A DNA stretch of 32,522 bases from Candidatus Gorgonimonas eunicellae. GTDB taxonomy: Bacteria; Pseudomonadota; Gammaproteobacteria; Pseudomonadales; Endozoicomonadaceae. This document shows positions 9,190-17,453 of this stretch, in pieces. The position numbers were made by a program, and so were the translations under genes. Position 1 is the first letter of the stretch. Every line of letters begins with the position of its first letter. The stretch is taken from positions 10,854-43,375 of the forward strand of contig CAKMZJ010000009.1 in assembly GCA_929200395.1 (NCBI GenBank), read 5' to 3'. The notes under the pieces are model-generated. The model saw nothing but the letters and a program-made list of their open reading frames with translations. It had not been told where the DNA came from and did no database searches.

Positions 9190-9798
9190 GTAAGTTAGTA
9201 GAGTTAATAAGAAAATTTAATGCTTTTATGACTCTTAATTATTTATAATATCACCTCTTTTATTTGATATATTACAAAAATTACATCCTTTCCTTAAAAT
9301 TATATTCGATAGTAAAAAAGTGTAAAAGTTCTTATACTGATACTATTAATAAGTAAAAAAGTATTAATAATTTAATATCCTTTTAAAAAACAAATATTGG
9401 TGTAATTTAAATCACCATCTTACTTTACAACGAAATGCAAACCTTACTCTGTGGCATAAAAAAATAACATCTTAAAAAATATTTAAATATTTTTCAACAA
9501 TAAAATAACAAATTTGCAATAAAAATAAAAATCAATTACTGGAAAATGTGTTTTTAAGTAACAGAAGTATAAATACTACAGTAGACTATCAATACTTCAA
9601 ACAGCTTTAAAAGCTACATAAAAGTTATTCTTTTATTGTAAGTTAAGATATACATATAAATAATGAAGTCGCATAAATTTATCGCTATATTATTAAAAAG
9701 CGCCGCAAAAGCCACTACCTTTCCTATAGTAACAAGTCATAACATAATAAGAATAGTTTAATTACTGCTATTTTGCTATATATTAAATGATTTTATCA
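9190..9798. other. Gene-free AT-rich gap of about 600 bases
   Basis: No open frame with protein-like character, RNA gene or clear inverted repeat could be found on either strand. It separates the promoter side of the DUF47-pit operon from the 3' end of rnhB, so it is longer than regulation alone would need. It may be the residue of a deleted gene, but I find no recognisable protein fragment. Confidence 0.5.
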
Positions 9799-10389
9799 TC
9801 AAAGAAGTAATTTCCTTACTGGTGCAAATGACTTTCTGTGTAGTGGTGTTACGCCATGCTCTTTAATAGCATCTATGTGTTTTTTGGTAGGGTATCCTTT
9901 ATGTTGAGAAAGTCCATATTGTGGCCATTTTAAACATTCAGTAACCATTTCGTTATCTCTAGTTACTTTTGCAATAATTGATGCGGCTGCTATAGCTGGC
10001 TCTATGTTATCGCCATCAATAATAGCTTCAGCGGCATATATTGTGTCTGGGGTGTAATTACCATCAATCAACAAATATTCTGGTGTTACTGATAATGCCA
10101 TAATAGCACGTTTCATTGCCAATAAACTAGCTTGTAAAATATTTAATTGGTCTATTTCTGTAGCTTCAGCTCTGCCTATAGCATAACTAATACTTTCAGA
10201 AGTTATTTGCTGATAAAGCTTTTCACGTTTTAATGCCGTTAATTTTTTTGAATCTGCTAATCCAGCAATTATATTGTTACTATCAAGTATTACTGCTGCT
10301 GCAATTACTGGGCCATATAAGCAACCACGGCCTACTTCGTCGACACCTGCTATTAGCTTGTAATTAGCTCTAATTGTTTCTTTGTTCAT
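9799..10389 (-). CDS. rnhB: Ribonuclease HII
   Basis: Cytoplasmic endonuclease that nicks RNA in RNA-DNA hybrids, including single ribonucleotides in DNA. It has 196 residues, the usual size. The catalytic residues are all visible: D17-E18 in GVDEVGRG, D109 in LLIDGNY and D127 in DGDNIEPAIAAASIIAKVTRD. The conserved block near ADSKKLTALKRE (residues 45-56) and the C-terminal HKGYPTKKH are also present. It is transcribed away from ubiG. The ATG at 10389 places DEVGRG at the expected distance from the N-terminus. Confidence 0.96.
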   Translation of the reverse strand: MNKETIRANYKLIAGVDEVGRGCLYGPVIAAAVILDSNNIIAGLADSKKLTALKREKLYQQITSESISYAIGRAEATEIDQLNILQASLLAMKRAIMALSVTPEYLLIDGNYTPDTIYAAEAIIDGDNIEPAIAAASIIAKVTRDNEMVTECLKWPQYGLSQHKGYPTKKHIDAIKEHGVTPLHRKSFAPVRKLLL

Positions 10390-10415
10390 CTGCTATATAA
10401 CTAATAAATAAATAG

Positions 10416-10436
10416 ATACATCTTAATAAGGTGTAT
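10416..10436. repeat. Palindrome of the ACACCTT family in the rnhB/ubiG divergent region
   Basis: ATACATCTT (10416-10424) faces AAGGTGTAT (10428-10436); the arms pair with one G-T wobble around a 3-base loop. Unlike the copies at 2829 and 7113 it lies between divergent genes, so it is not an obvious terminator. It could be an operator or a dispersed palindromic repeat. Confidence 0.4.
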
Positions 10437-10505
10437 ATTACCACTAAAGCTATGCTATGATAAACGTCTTATTAAAAATATTTTATGTTATAGGTTCTAC
10501 TTCAT

Positions 10506-11222
10506 ATGAAACAATCTTCCTTTGCAGATAATATCGATGCAGATGAAATTAATAAATTTAGTAAATTAGCATCTAGTTGGTGGGATACCACAGGTAAATT
10601 TAAACCATTACATCAAATTAATCCATTAAGATTAAATTATATAAATCAACATATAAATTTAGTTAATAAAACAGTATTAGATGTAGGATGTGGCGGGGGT
10701 ATACTTACTGAATCTATGAGTTTTAGAGGTGCTAAAGTCACCGGTATAGATGCATCTTTCGATGTAATTAATGCAGCTAAGGTTCATGCTAAGCAATCAA
10801 AGTTAACTGTAGAATACTTGCATACTACTGTTGAAAATTTACTCATACAACAACCACGGCAATTCGATGCTATAACTTGTCTAGAAATGCTCGAACATGT
10901 GCCTAATCCGCAATCAGTTATCGACGCTTGCTTTCAGTTATTAAAACCAGGTGGTTTAATATTTTTCTCAACCATAAATAGAAATCTTATAAGTTATTTT
11001 GGCGCTATTGTAGCAGCAGAACATCTACTAAAAATGTTACCTAAAGGTACTCATCAGTATAGTAAATTTATCAAGCCTAGTGAATTATGTGGCTATATGC
11101 GTAGTTCTGGATTTGAAGTTATGGAAACTATAGGTATGACCTATAACCCTATTACTCAAAGTTATAGCTTAAACCAAAATAATATAAGCATAAATTACAT
11201 TATTAGAGGTCGAAAGATGTAA
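10506..11222 (+). CDS. ubiG: Ubiquinone biosynthesis O-methyltransferase
   Basis: SAM-dependent methyltransferase that performs both O-methylation steps of ubiquinone synthesis, peripheral to the inner membrane. It has 238 residues. The N-terminal signature DADEINKFSKLASSWWDTTG (residues 11-30) and PLHQINPLRLNYI are those of UbiG. Motif I of the SAM fold is VLDVGCGGG at 57-65, the acidic end of strand 2 is TGIDAS, and CLEMLEHVPNP follows. The C-terminus keeps the usual TKG/KGTHQYSKFIKPSEL region. Its presence indicates a respiring organism using ubiquinone. It is divergent from rnhB across 116 bases. Confidence 0.95.
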   Translation: MKQSSFADNIDADEINKFSKLASSWWDTTGKFKPLHQINPLRLNYINQHINLVNKTVLDVGCGGGILTESMSFRGAKVTGIDASFDVINAAKVHAKQSKLTVEYLHTTVENLLIQQPRQFDAITCLEMLEHVPNPQSVIDACFQLLKPGGLIFFSTINRNLISYFGAIVAAEHLLKMLPKGTHQYSKFIKPSELCGYMRSSGFEVMETIGMTYNPITQSYSLNQNNISINYIIRGRKM

Positions 11223-11373
11223 TTATAAAACTTAATCTGTATTAATTTTTAAGTTTAAACCCATGTTTACAATATTTGTTTTGTATTTTTGGTTATGCTA
11301 TTATTTTTAATAGATTTAAAAATATAAAAACAAATCCCTTAGTATTAAATTATAATAACAGGTTAAACAACAA

Positions 11374-12093
11374 ATGAATTTAGTTAATAATATTAATAAT
11401 TATGATGTCTTACCAGAATACATAAATTTTAATGGTTGTTCTAGTATTAAAGTAGTTGATAGTCTTTACACTGCTTTTACTGATATAAATAAACAGGTAA
11501 ATTTTAATCAACAAAAAACATTAATAGCTTTAGATATAGATCAAACAATTTTACTAGATGCAGATTTTGATGAAGCCGATAAGATTTTTGGTAACAAGTT
11601 AATAAATAAATCAGTATTAGAAGAAAATGCTGCATATAATATAAATTATATTTCTCAATATGCTGATGTAATTCTACTAACTTCAAGAAACATGTATACC
11701 CCAGCAAATATAGATAAGTATGGCATTAATTTATGTACTATATATAATGAAATCACCTTAAATAATGAACAAGTGCAATCATTAACAATCAATGGCTATG
11801 GTTTTAGAAAGAATGTGATTTACACTTATGGTGCGGAAAAAGGCACCACATTAAAAATGTTTTATAACTTTTCAAAAACCAAATATAGCAATGTTTTTTT
11901 CATTGATGACCTTAAAGAAAATTGCGAATCAGTTAGTAAGGTATTAACAGATGCAGGAATAAACATACAGACTTATAATATAACTATTGGCGATCTTAAA
12001 GAAAATCACCGTAATTTACCACAATATACACAGCCATTAGTAATAGAAAAAACAGCACCCAAACAACAGCCTTATTTTCATACAAAAAACTAA
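11374..12093 (+). CDS. HAD-superfamily phosphatase-like protein, DUF2608 type
   Basis: A 239-residue protein with the ordered motifs of a haloacid-dehalogenase phosphatase: motif I DIDQT at residues 54-58 (nucleophile D54, acid D56), motif II LTSRN, a lysine in GAEKG and motif IV FIDD. The arrangement and the LALDIDQTIL-type start match the DUF2608 family, which is common in intracellular bacteria such as Legionella, Coxiella and chlamydiae, and whose substrate is unknown. There is no signal peptide in this version; the N-terminal 40 residues are Asn-rich and could carry a secretion signal, which is inference. It stands alone, with 151 bases before it, and converges on cysQ. Confidence 0.7.
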   Translation: MNLVNNINNYDVLPEYINFNGCSSIKVVDSLYTAFTDINKQVNFNQQKTLIALDIDQTILLDADFDEADKIFGNKLINKSVLEENAAYNINYISQYADVILLTSRNMYTPANIDKYGINLCTIYNEITLNNEQVQSLTINGYGFRKNVIYTYGAEKGTTLKMFYNFSKTKYSNVFFIDDLKENCESVSKVLTDAGINIQTYNITIGDLKENHRNLPQYTQPLVIEKTAPKQQPYFHTKN

Positions 12094-12109
12094 CTAACAA
12101 GCTATACAC

Positions 12110-12949
12110 CTAAGGTATACTCGTAAATTTATTGTTTAAAAATAAGTTTTTCATTTTAGGATCCGCTATTGCAAAAAACTCTGGCGCTAAAATAGAAGTA
12201 TTTTGATTAAATGCAACTCTACACTGCTGTTTATCTAAAACGACACCACCAGCACCTTCAATAATTGCTTGAGAAGCTGCTAAATCCCATTCAGACACCC
12301 GATCTAATTTTGGTAAAATATCGGCTTGTCCTTCTGCTAGCAGGCAAAACTTTATTGACCCTGGATGCCTAATTATTTTAGTGTTGTCTAATGTATCTGT
12401 TAAAGTTTTTAAATATAGGTTGGTTTTTTTATTTCTATTTTGATCTGTGTTTGAAATAGCAATAATTTGCTGTAAATTTAACTTTCTAGTTTTAATTGTT
12501 GTTTTTGCTTTATTATTTAATTGCTTAAAAGATCCTAAATCAATACCACCAAAATAAATTGTTTCTAATAAAGGGAAATAAATTACTCCTAATACCGGCA
12601 TACCATGTTGAATTAAAGCGATATTTATTGAAAACCAGTTACTTTTATTAATAAATTCTTGTGTGCCATCTAGCGGATCAATTAACCAATATTGTTGCCA
12701 TTGACTACGCTCTTCTAAGGGCGGTATCTTAGACTCCTCACTAATTATAGGAATATTAGGAAATTTTTTTTCTAAATAATTGCGTATAAATAAATCTAAT
12801 GCTAAGTCAGCATCGGTAACAGAAGATCCATCTGTTTTTTTTGCCACGTTAATATTATCTTGATTAAAATAATCTTTGAGCACTACCCCTGCATGGTTAA
12901 CAATAATAAAAATTTCATCTAAAAAATTATTGAGTTGAGATATATTCAT
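12110..12949 (-). CDS. cysQ: 3'(2'),5'-bisphosphate nucleotidase CysQ
   Basis: Inositol-monophosphatase-family enzyme that removes the 3'-phosphate of adenosine 3',5'-bisphosphate (PAP), a by-product of sulfate assimilation and of 4'-phosphopantetheine transfer. It has 279 residues. Metal-binding motifs are visible: SEES at 70-73, WLIDPLDGTQEF at 88-99 (D91, D94 ligands) and the late SEWDLAASQAIIEGAGG. The QEF after DGT is typical of CysQ as against SuhB-type inositol phosphatases (DGTTNF). The gene ends 17 bases from the DUF2608 gene in convergent orientation. Confidence 0.88.
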   Translation of the reverse strand: MNISQLNNFLDEIFIIVNHAGVVLKDYFNQDNINVAKKTDGSSVTDADLALDLFIRNYLEKKFPNIPIISEESKIPPLEERSQWQQYWLIDPLDGTQEFINKSNWFSINIALIQHGMPVLGVIYFPLLETIYFGGIDLGSFKQLNNKAKTTIKTRKLNLQQIIAISNTDQNRNKKTNLYLKTLTDTLDNTKIIRHPGSIKFCLLAEGQADILPKLDRVSEWDLAASQAIIEGAGGVVLDKQQCRVAFNQNTSILAPEFFAIADPKMKNLFLNNKFTSIP

Positions 12950-13123
12950 GTTTAATATTCAAATAACCTTATATTGACTAATATTTTCTTATAATACACC
13001 TAGTAGCTGAAAAGACTAGTTTTCAATAACAATTAACTAGTGTATAAAATTAACACAAAATAATTTAATCTTATTACTAACATATACCCCATATTAAAAA
13101 AACAACTCTTAAAGTCGAATTCG

Positions 13124-13129
13124 TATAAT
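13124..13129 (+). promoter_or_regulatory. Possible -10 element of the LcrR-LcrG-tip operon
   Basis: A perfect TATAAT lies 27 bases upstream of the LcrR-like ATG. No good -35 hexamer is found at 16-18 bases, so an activator might be needed; that is inference. Confidence 0.4.
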
Positions 13130-13156
13130 AGGTATAAACAACTAAAAGTCTAGATA

Positions 13157-13648
13157 ATGGATATATTAACTAATTACTTCATTAAAAATAATATTAAAGT
13201 ACAAGACTATTATTGGAATAGTACATCTTTATGGTTAGGAAATAGAATAGAACATGGTGATAAAGAAATAATATATCGTATCGAACAAGATACTGTAATT
13301 GTCGTTATATATAGGCGTATATCTAAAAAAAGTAATAATTTACACAACCCATTTAAATCATTTATTTGGTTAGTTGAAACTATTGTTAATAATATTCCAG
13401 AAATTAGATATATAAAAGGGCAAGTTGATGCTTTAACCTTGAATAACGATAATGTATTAACTTCAGCTAGGCTTATAGATTATTATTGCCGTATTATGGG
13501 GGGATTAATAGATGGGAGCTTGCTATCGGGATATTTGTGGTTTGATCTAAGAAATTACCAATCAATGCAACAACGTAAAAAACTTGGATTAATAAAAAAA
13601 AGAGGCAGTTTATTTCAAGCTGAAGTTTGCCCAAGGTCTTATAAATAA
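13157..13648 (+). CDS. LcrR-like T3SS regulatory protein
   Basis: A small soluble protein of 163 residues. I assign it to the LcrR/PcrR group from both sequence pattern and position. The pattern is a first half with a short beta-rich block (IIYRIEQDTVIVVIYRR), then LHNPFKSFIWLVETI, IRYIKGQVDAL, a helix with a YYCRIMGG motif and a final beta-strand region (YLWFDLRNY). The gene stands directly before an LcrG-like gene and a tip-protein-like gene, exactly as lcrR precedes lcrG and lcrV in Ysc-type systems. LcrR proteins are needed for correct calcium-responsive control of secretion in Yersinia. The match is remote and from memory of the family, so the name is tentative. Confidence 0.6.
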   Translation: MDILTNYFIKNNIKVQDYYWNSTSLWLGNRIEHGDKEIIYRIEQDTVIVVIYRRISKKSNNLHNPFKSFIWLVETIVNNIPEIRYIKGQVDALTLNNDNVLTSARLIDYYCRIMGGLIDGSLLSGYLWFDLRNYQSMQQRKKLGLIKKRGSLFQAEVCPRSYK

Positions 13649-13674
13649 CTATATTTAATAGGTGGTCTAATAAA

Positions 13675-13992
13675 ATGGCTAAAAAAATTAAGCTAATCGA
13701 TTTAACCCAACTAAAAAAAAGTCATCATCTGTTTATGCAAGAGAATGCTCATATAATTACAGAAGCTAAACAACAATTAAAAAATTATCAAGAGTTTGCT
13801 AACAATATAGGATACACACCTGAAATACAACAAAAACTACAAGATGTACTCCTAGCAACAGGACAGCAGAATGAAGTAACTGAAGCTATAGCTCAAGAAA
13901 AAACTAAGCTTGAGCAAGCGATCAAAGAAGATATTAAAAAATATAAAAAAATATTGAAATTAAAAAATAATTTACTAAATTCCACAAATTAA
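13675..13992 (+). CDS. LcrG-like needle-tip chaperone / secretion regulator
   Basis: A 105-residue, highly charged helical protein without membrane segments. Residues 22-52 resemble the core of LcrG/PcrG: a helix ending in NYQEFANNIGYTPEI lines up with the LLQEMCADIGLTPEA segment of Yersinia LcrG. LcrG proteins bind the tip protein LcrV in the cytoplasm and block secretion until host contact. It starts 26 bases after the LcrR-like gene, with GGTGG before the ATG, and is followed 22 bases later by the tip-like gene. The second half (Lys/Glu-rich) is not conserved with LcrG. Small size makes the similarity suggestive, not decisive; gene order supports it strongly. Confidence 0.6.
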   Translation: MAKKIKLIDLTQLKKSHHLFMQENAHIITEAKQQLKNYQEFANNIGYTPEIQQKLQDVLLATGQQNEVTEAIAQEKTKLEQAIKEDIKKYKKILKLKNNLLNSTN

Positions 13993-14014
13993 ATAAGAGT
14001 AGGATACATTAAGA

Positions 14015-15130
14015 ATGAATAATATAAATAACCCGCCTACAAATACTAACCAAGTTAATAATATTTCTGCAATAAATGGAGAGGAAGTAAATTTAATAGA
14101 TCTTACTTTAGCCGTTACATTAACTGGCTTAGATTTTTCAGAGCAGCAAATTAGCTCACATCTTAAAAAAATAGATGAATCTAATAACATTGTAGAACAT
14201 ATAAATAAAATAAGTGAAAAATCTAGAATATCTCAGAATGGACCAGCTAACTATACAGCTCCTTCTTGGAACATTAATGGAAACACTATACAATTAAGCA
14301 ATGGTTATAATGTAGCCTTTAATCAAGGTCAAGATGGTATAGAGTTAGCTATTAATGACAACGCTAATAATCAGATAATTTATAAAAATGGTGTGTTAGT
14401 TCCAACTAAAAATGGCAAAACTGTAGATGCCTTAAATGTAGGCATTCCTATAATGTCTGATAGCAGTTTAGTATTGGGAGATGGTACCACAATAACTTTT
14501 ACTACAGCACCTAGTGACACTCCGTTAGATCCTAATGATCTGTCTGGTGGAATAGCTCAAGTACCTAAAATAACTATACAAAGAGGCAATCAATCAATAG
14601 AAATTTCCAACGCAAATACAGCCAATGCTATCATAGGTGCAGCACAATTAAATGCAAATTTAGGGGCAAACTTCAACTATGGGCATGTTTTATTAGAAAA
14701 CGGTGGCTTGCATTCATGGGAATATAATGGTCAATTAATTAAGGATATGACAGCTCCTCCTGCTGATGGTCAAGGTGATCAAATTAATAATTTGTTTGCA
14801 AGAAAAGTGCATTTTCAAAATAATGTTGATAATTATGAAACAATTTATGCTGCTGAACCTTATTTAACAGCAGATGATAAAAAATTATTAACTGATTTAA
14901 AAATAGAATACTCAGATACTAGCGGTATTGGCAAACTTACGGCACAAGAGTGGAGCGACTTAGATAATACTATACAAGATAAAAAAGATTCAATAACTAG
15001 TACCTCACAGTTTGAGTACTTAGCATTACAGCGAGCAACAGCAGACATGACAACTAAAGCAGAATTTGCATCAAATGTTTCTAAAAACCTCTTTGATTTA
15101 TTAAAAAAAATCATATCTTCTATTACATAA
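14015..15130 (+). CDS. Putative T3SS needle-tip protein in the LcrV position, with an unusual beta-rich middle domain
   Basis: A 371-residue soluble protein with no signal peptide, in the slot held by lcrV. It has an N-terminal helical part (residues 26-70), a beta-rich middle from about 84 to 235 (WNINGNTIQLSNGYNVAF ... LGDGTTITFTTAP), and a C-terminal helical part from 285. The last 80 residues (EWSDLD, then SQFEYLALQRATAD, then FASNVSKNLFDLLKKIISSI) resemble the long C-terminal helix of tip or EspA-like proteins that packs on the needle. The middle domain recalls the DUF1521 domain of some type III substrates, but the GDPH self-cleavage site of that domain is missing. So it may be a tip protein with an inserted domain, or an effector travelling with LcrG. 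AGGA precedes the ATG. No lcrH-yopBD genes follow. Confidence 0.5.
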   Translation: MNNINNPPTNTNQVNNISAINGEEVNLIDLTLAVTLTGLDFSEQQISSHLKKIDESNNIVEHINKISEKSRISQNGPANYTAPSWNINGNTIQLSNGYNVAFNQGQDGIELAINDNANNQIIYKNGVLVPTKNGKTVDALNVGIPIMSDSSLVLGDGTTITFTTAPSDTPLDPNDLSGGIAQVPKITIQRGNQSIEISNANTANAIIGAAQLNANLGANFNYGHVLLENGGLHSWEYNGQLIKDMTAPPADGQGDQINNLFARKVHFQNNVDNYETIYAAEPYLTADDKKLLTDLKIEYSDTSGIGKLTAQEWSDLDNTIQDKKDSITSTSQFEYLALQRATADMTTKAEFASNVSKNLFDLLKKIISSIT

Positions 15131-15167
15131 AACTCAGCATATTATACGACCCAACTCACAAAATTAT

Positions 15168-15207
15168 GTCATATGTTAACAGGTTAAAACATATGACAGC
15201 TAGTTTT
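15168..15207 (+). terminator. Rho-independent terminator after the LcrR-LcrG-tip operon
   Basis: GTCATATGTT (15168-15177) pairs perfectly with AACATATGAC (15188-15197) over a 10-base loop, followed by AGCTAGTTTTT. It closes the three-gene operon and separates it from der. Confidence 0.65.
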
Positions 15208-15338
15208 TATCACAATCATGCACATCAAAACCACAAAATAAAAGTTATACCTCCAATAAAAAAACAACTTATCTCTTTTAAAATAGCTAAATTATTGGTA
15301 TAATTAAGTAATTATATTTATTTTGTTTGAGACTCTTT

Positions 15339-16706
15339 ATGACGCTAGTATTAGCCTTGGTTGGAAGACCAAATGTAGGAAAATCCACCTTATTTAACTG
15401 CTTAACCAAATCAAAATCCTCTTTAGTTGCCAATATATCTGGCCTTACTCGGGATCGTAAATTTGGTAAAGGCATGCTTAATGATAAAAGCCATGTAGTT
15501 ATCGATACTGGTGGTATATCTGGAAATGAACTAGATATAGACAAACTTATGGCTGATCAATCCTTAAAAGCTATCGAGCAGGCAGATATAGTAATGCTTG
15601 TAGTAGATGCCAAAGAAGGGCTAGTAGCTTCAGATGAAGACTTAATCAGCATGGTTCGTAAAAAAAATAAAAACTTTGTGTTAGTTATTAATAAAGTAGA
15701 TAAAACCGATAAAATACAAGCAATTGCAGATTTTTCTATTTTGGGTATAGAACATACTTTTGCTGTTTCAGCGGTAAATAAATCTGGGGTGAAACCCATG
15801 ATAGATGAAATACTGAATTTACCTACTATTAATAATGAAGATAACACATCTGATCAAATAAACGATATTCAAGATCCTGAAAAAAGAATTAAAATATCTA
15901 TTGTTGGTAGACCTAATGTAGGTAAATCGACTTTAGTGAATCGTATACTTGGTGAAAACAGAGTAGTAATTTCCGATTTAGCTGGAACAACTCGAGACAG
16001 CATCTATATTCCATTTGATCATGAAGATAAAAAATATACGTTAATTGATACCGCAGGTGTAAGACGCAAAGGCAAAACTAATACCACCATAGAAAAATTT
16101 TCGGTAGTTCGTACTTTGCAAGCAATTGAAGATTCCAATGTTACTATATTAGTAATAAATGCTCATGACGGCATAGTAGAACATGACTTGCACTTAATTG
16201 GTCATGTATTAGATTCTGGTAGAGCAATGGTTATTGCCATTAATAAATGGGATGGTTTAAGCCAAGATGCTAAAGATACTATTAATTCTGAGTTAAGCCG
16301 TAGGTTACATTTTATAGATTACATTAAAATTCATAAAATATCTGCTAAATATGGTAGTGGCGTTGGTACTTTATATGGCTCAATTGAAAAAGCCTACACA
16401 GCTGCTACATCTAGATACAGCACTAATAAATTAACTCGTATATTAGAAGATGCAACTCAAGAGCATCAACCTCCTATGGTTAATAATAAGCGCATTAAGC
16501 TAAAATATTGTCATTTAGGTGGTCTAAATCCTCCTACTATAGTGGTGCATGGCAACCAAACCGGAAAAATACCTGAGTCTTATCGCCGTTATTTAGAGAA
16601 CACCTTCAGAAAAGTACTAAATATTTCTGGAACACCATTAAGAGTAGATTTTAAATCTCCCGATAACCCATATGCTCCAGTAAAGCAGCATAAAAAAGCC
16701 AAATAA
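15339..16706 (+). CDS. der: Ribosome assembly GTPase Der (EngA)
   Basis: Essential GTPase with two G domains in tandem and a C-terminal KH-like domain, needed for maturation of the 50S ribosomal subunit. Both P-loops read GRPNVGKST (residues 9-17 and about 190-198), each followed by its G3 (DTGG, DTAGVRRKG) and G4 (NKVD, NKWD) motifs. The first domain's switch shows SGLTRDRKFG, the second AGTTRDSIYIPF. The C-terminus has the KH-type NPPTIVVHGN and RYLENTFRK segments. I take the ATG at 15339 (MTLVLALVGRPNVG, 455 residues) over a TTG twelve bases upstream because it matches the normal Der start and GAG lies upstream. Confidence 0.95.
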   Translation: MTLVLALVGRPNVGKSTLFNCLTKSKSSLVANISGLTRDRKFGKGMLNDKSHVVIDTGGISGNELDIDKLMADQSLKAIEQADIVMLVVDAKEGLVASDEDLISMVRKKNKNFVLVINKVDKTDKIQAIADFSILGIEHTFAVSAVNKSGVKPMIDEILNLPTINNEDNTSDQINDIQDPEKRIKISIVGRPNVGKSTLVNRILGENRVVISDLAGTTRDSIYIPFDHEDKKYTLIDTAGVRRKGKTNTTIEKFSVVRTLQAIEDSNVTILVINAHDGIVEHDLHLIGHVLDSGRAMVIAINKWDGLSQDAKDTINSELSRRLHFIDYIKIHKISAKYGSGVGTLYGSIEKAYTAATSRYSTNKLTRILEDATQEHQPPMVNNKRIKLKYCHLGGLNPPTIVVHGNQTGKIPESYRRYLENTFRKVLNISGTPLRVDFKSPDNPYAPVKQHKKAK

Positions 16707-16715
16707 AATTGAGAT

Positions 16716-16749
16716 CACTAATTTATTAAGCAACGCGAGTAAATTAGTG
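16716..16749 (+). terminator. Hairpin just after der
   Basis: CACTAATTTA (16716-16725) is the perfect reverse complement of TAAATTAGTG (16740-16749), ten bases after the der stop. No T-run follows, so termination would need another factor. Confidence 0.45.
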
Positions 16750-16777
16750 AAAAACTGCTATCAATAACCATTCCTTA

Positions 16778-16863
16778 TTTCCAAGCTGCCTACTCGGCAG
16801 ATAACTTCCCATTAGTTTTTTAGCCTGTTTTAGCCTTTCTAAGATACCTGTACGACAGATAAC
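16778..16863 (-). CRISPR. Two degenerate type I-F-like CRISPR repeats (array relic)
   Basis: Two 28-base units at 16778-16805 and 16836-16863 share TTTC.AAG..CCT and the end CAGATAAC (21 of 28 positions by eye), with a 30-base stretch between. Unit 1 contains CTGCC-TACTC-GGCAG, the same stem and 5-base loop as the type I-F repeat, and matches the reverse complement of the common I-F repeat at about 22 of 28 positions. Spacer length in I-F arrays is 32, so the period is slightly short. No cas gene is in the window. This may instead be a dispersed palindromic repeat. Confidence 0.4.
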
Positions 16864-16880
16864 TATTTTCTATGAAATAA

Positions 16881-17058
16881 TACCGTATAAGTAGAAAAGC
16901 ATTCAAAACTATTCTACCACTTTTATAAGCATCTAGAAAAAACAAAACCTAGATCAATAGATTTATACGATATTTTTTGTGCTATTCTTTACGTATTAAA
17001 AAGTGGCTACCAATGGCGCATGCTTCCTAATGATTTTAAATTAGAAGATAATAAATGA
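16881..17058 (+). pseudogene. IS5-family transposase N-terminal remnant
   Basis: Translation from 16881 gives YRISRKAFKTILPLL, then a stop. A different frame from about 16944 reads KPRSIDLYDIFCAILYVLKS followed by GYQWRMLPNDF and ends at 17058. Together these match the N-terminal region of IS5-type transposases (..PLL..R..KTRPR.VDLY..FCA.LYLLKSG.QWRMLP.DFP). A stop, a frameshift and loss of the catalytic DDE part show it is dead. Nothing recognisable follows up to 17270 apart from a 49-codon Lys-rich stretch without a start. Confidence 0.75.
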
Positions 17059-17270
17059 TAACGATAAAATTGCTATATTATTTGATAGCAAGATAAAAGC
17101 TAAACTTACTGATAAAAATATCAAAAAAGCAAGTTTTATTAAATTCACACTTATTATTAAAAATTCTATTTTTCAATTTTTACTTAATGAAAATATAAAA
17201 TAAGTTAATTTCTTTTAGCTAGTATACAACTCGTGAATAACAATTCTAGATTTTTTAAATTATATTAGTT

Positions 17271-17453
17271 ATGATCATTTATATGAACAGACTTTATTTA
17301 TCTACAAGTGAAAAACAAAAACTTGAAGATCTTCATAGACATCACAAAGATGTACGTGAAAGTCAACGAATAGGAGCTATTTTACTTAAATATGAGGGTT
17401 ATATATCACAAATTACACAATCATTTAGAACAGAATATCTATTTAACGGCTAG
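17271..17453 (+). pseudogene. IS630-family transposase N-terminal fragment
   Basis: A 60-codon frame whose first 50 residues (MNRLYLSTSEKQKLEDLHRH at 17283, then KDVRESQRIGAILLKYEGY) match the start of the helix-turn-helix region of IS630-type transposases, where KL..LH......R..DRI.A.LL...G is typical. It ends right after the HTH begins, so the catalytic domain is gone. It could still be translated but has no expected function. Together with the IS5 remnant upstream it marks an old insertion site between der and the protease-like gene. Confidence 0.65.

Noticed and set aside
12103-12119. Possible further ACACCT hairpin between the DUF2608 gene and cysQ
   Set aside because: The arms pair poorly, leave almost no loop, and part of the sequence is the end of cysQ.
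13975-15114. Minus-strand open frames opposite the LcrG- and tip-like genes
   Set aside because: No family resemblance or ribosome-binding sites; the plus-strand genes have both good spacing and protein-like composition.
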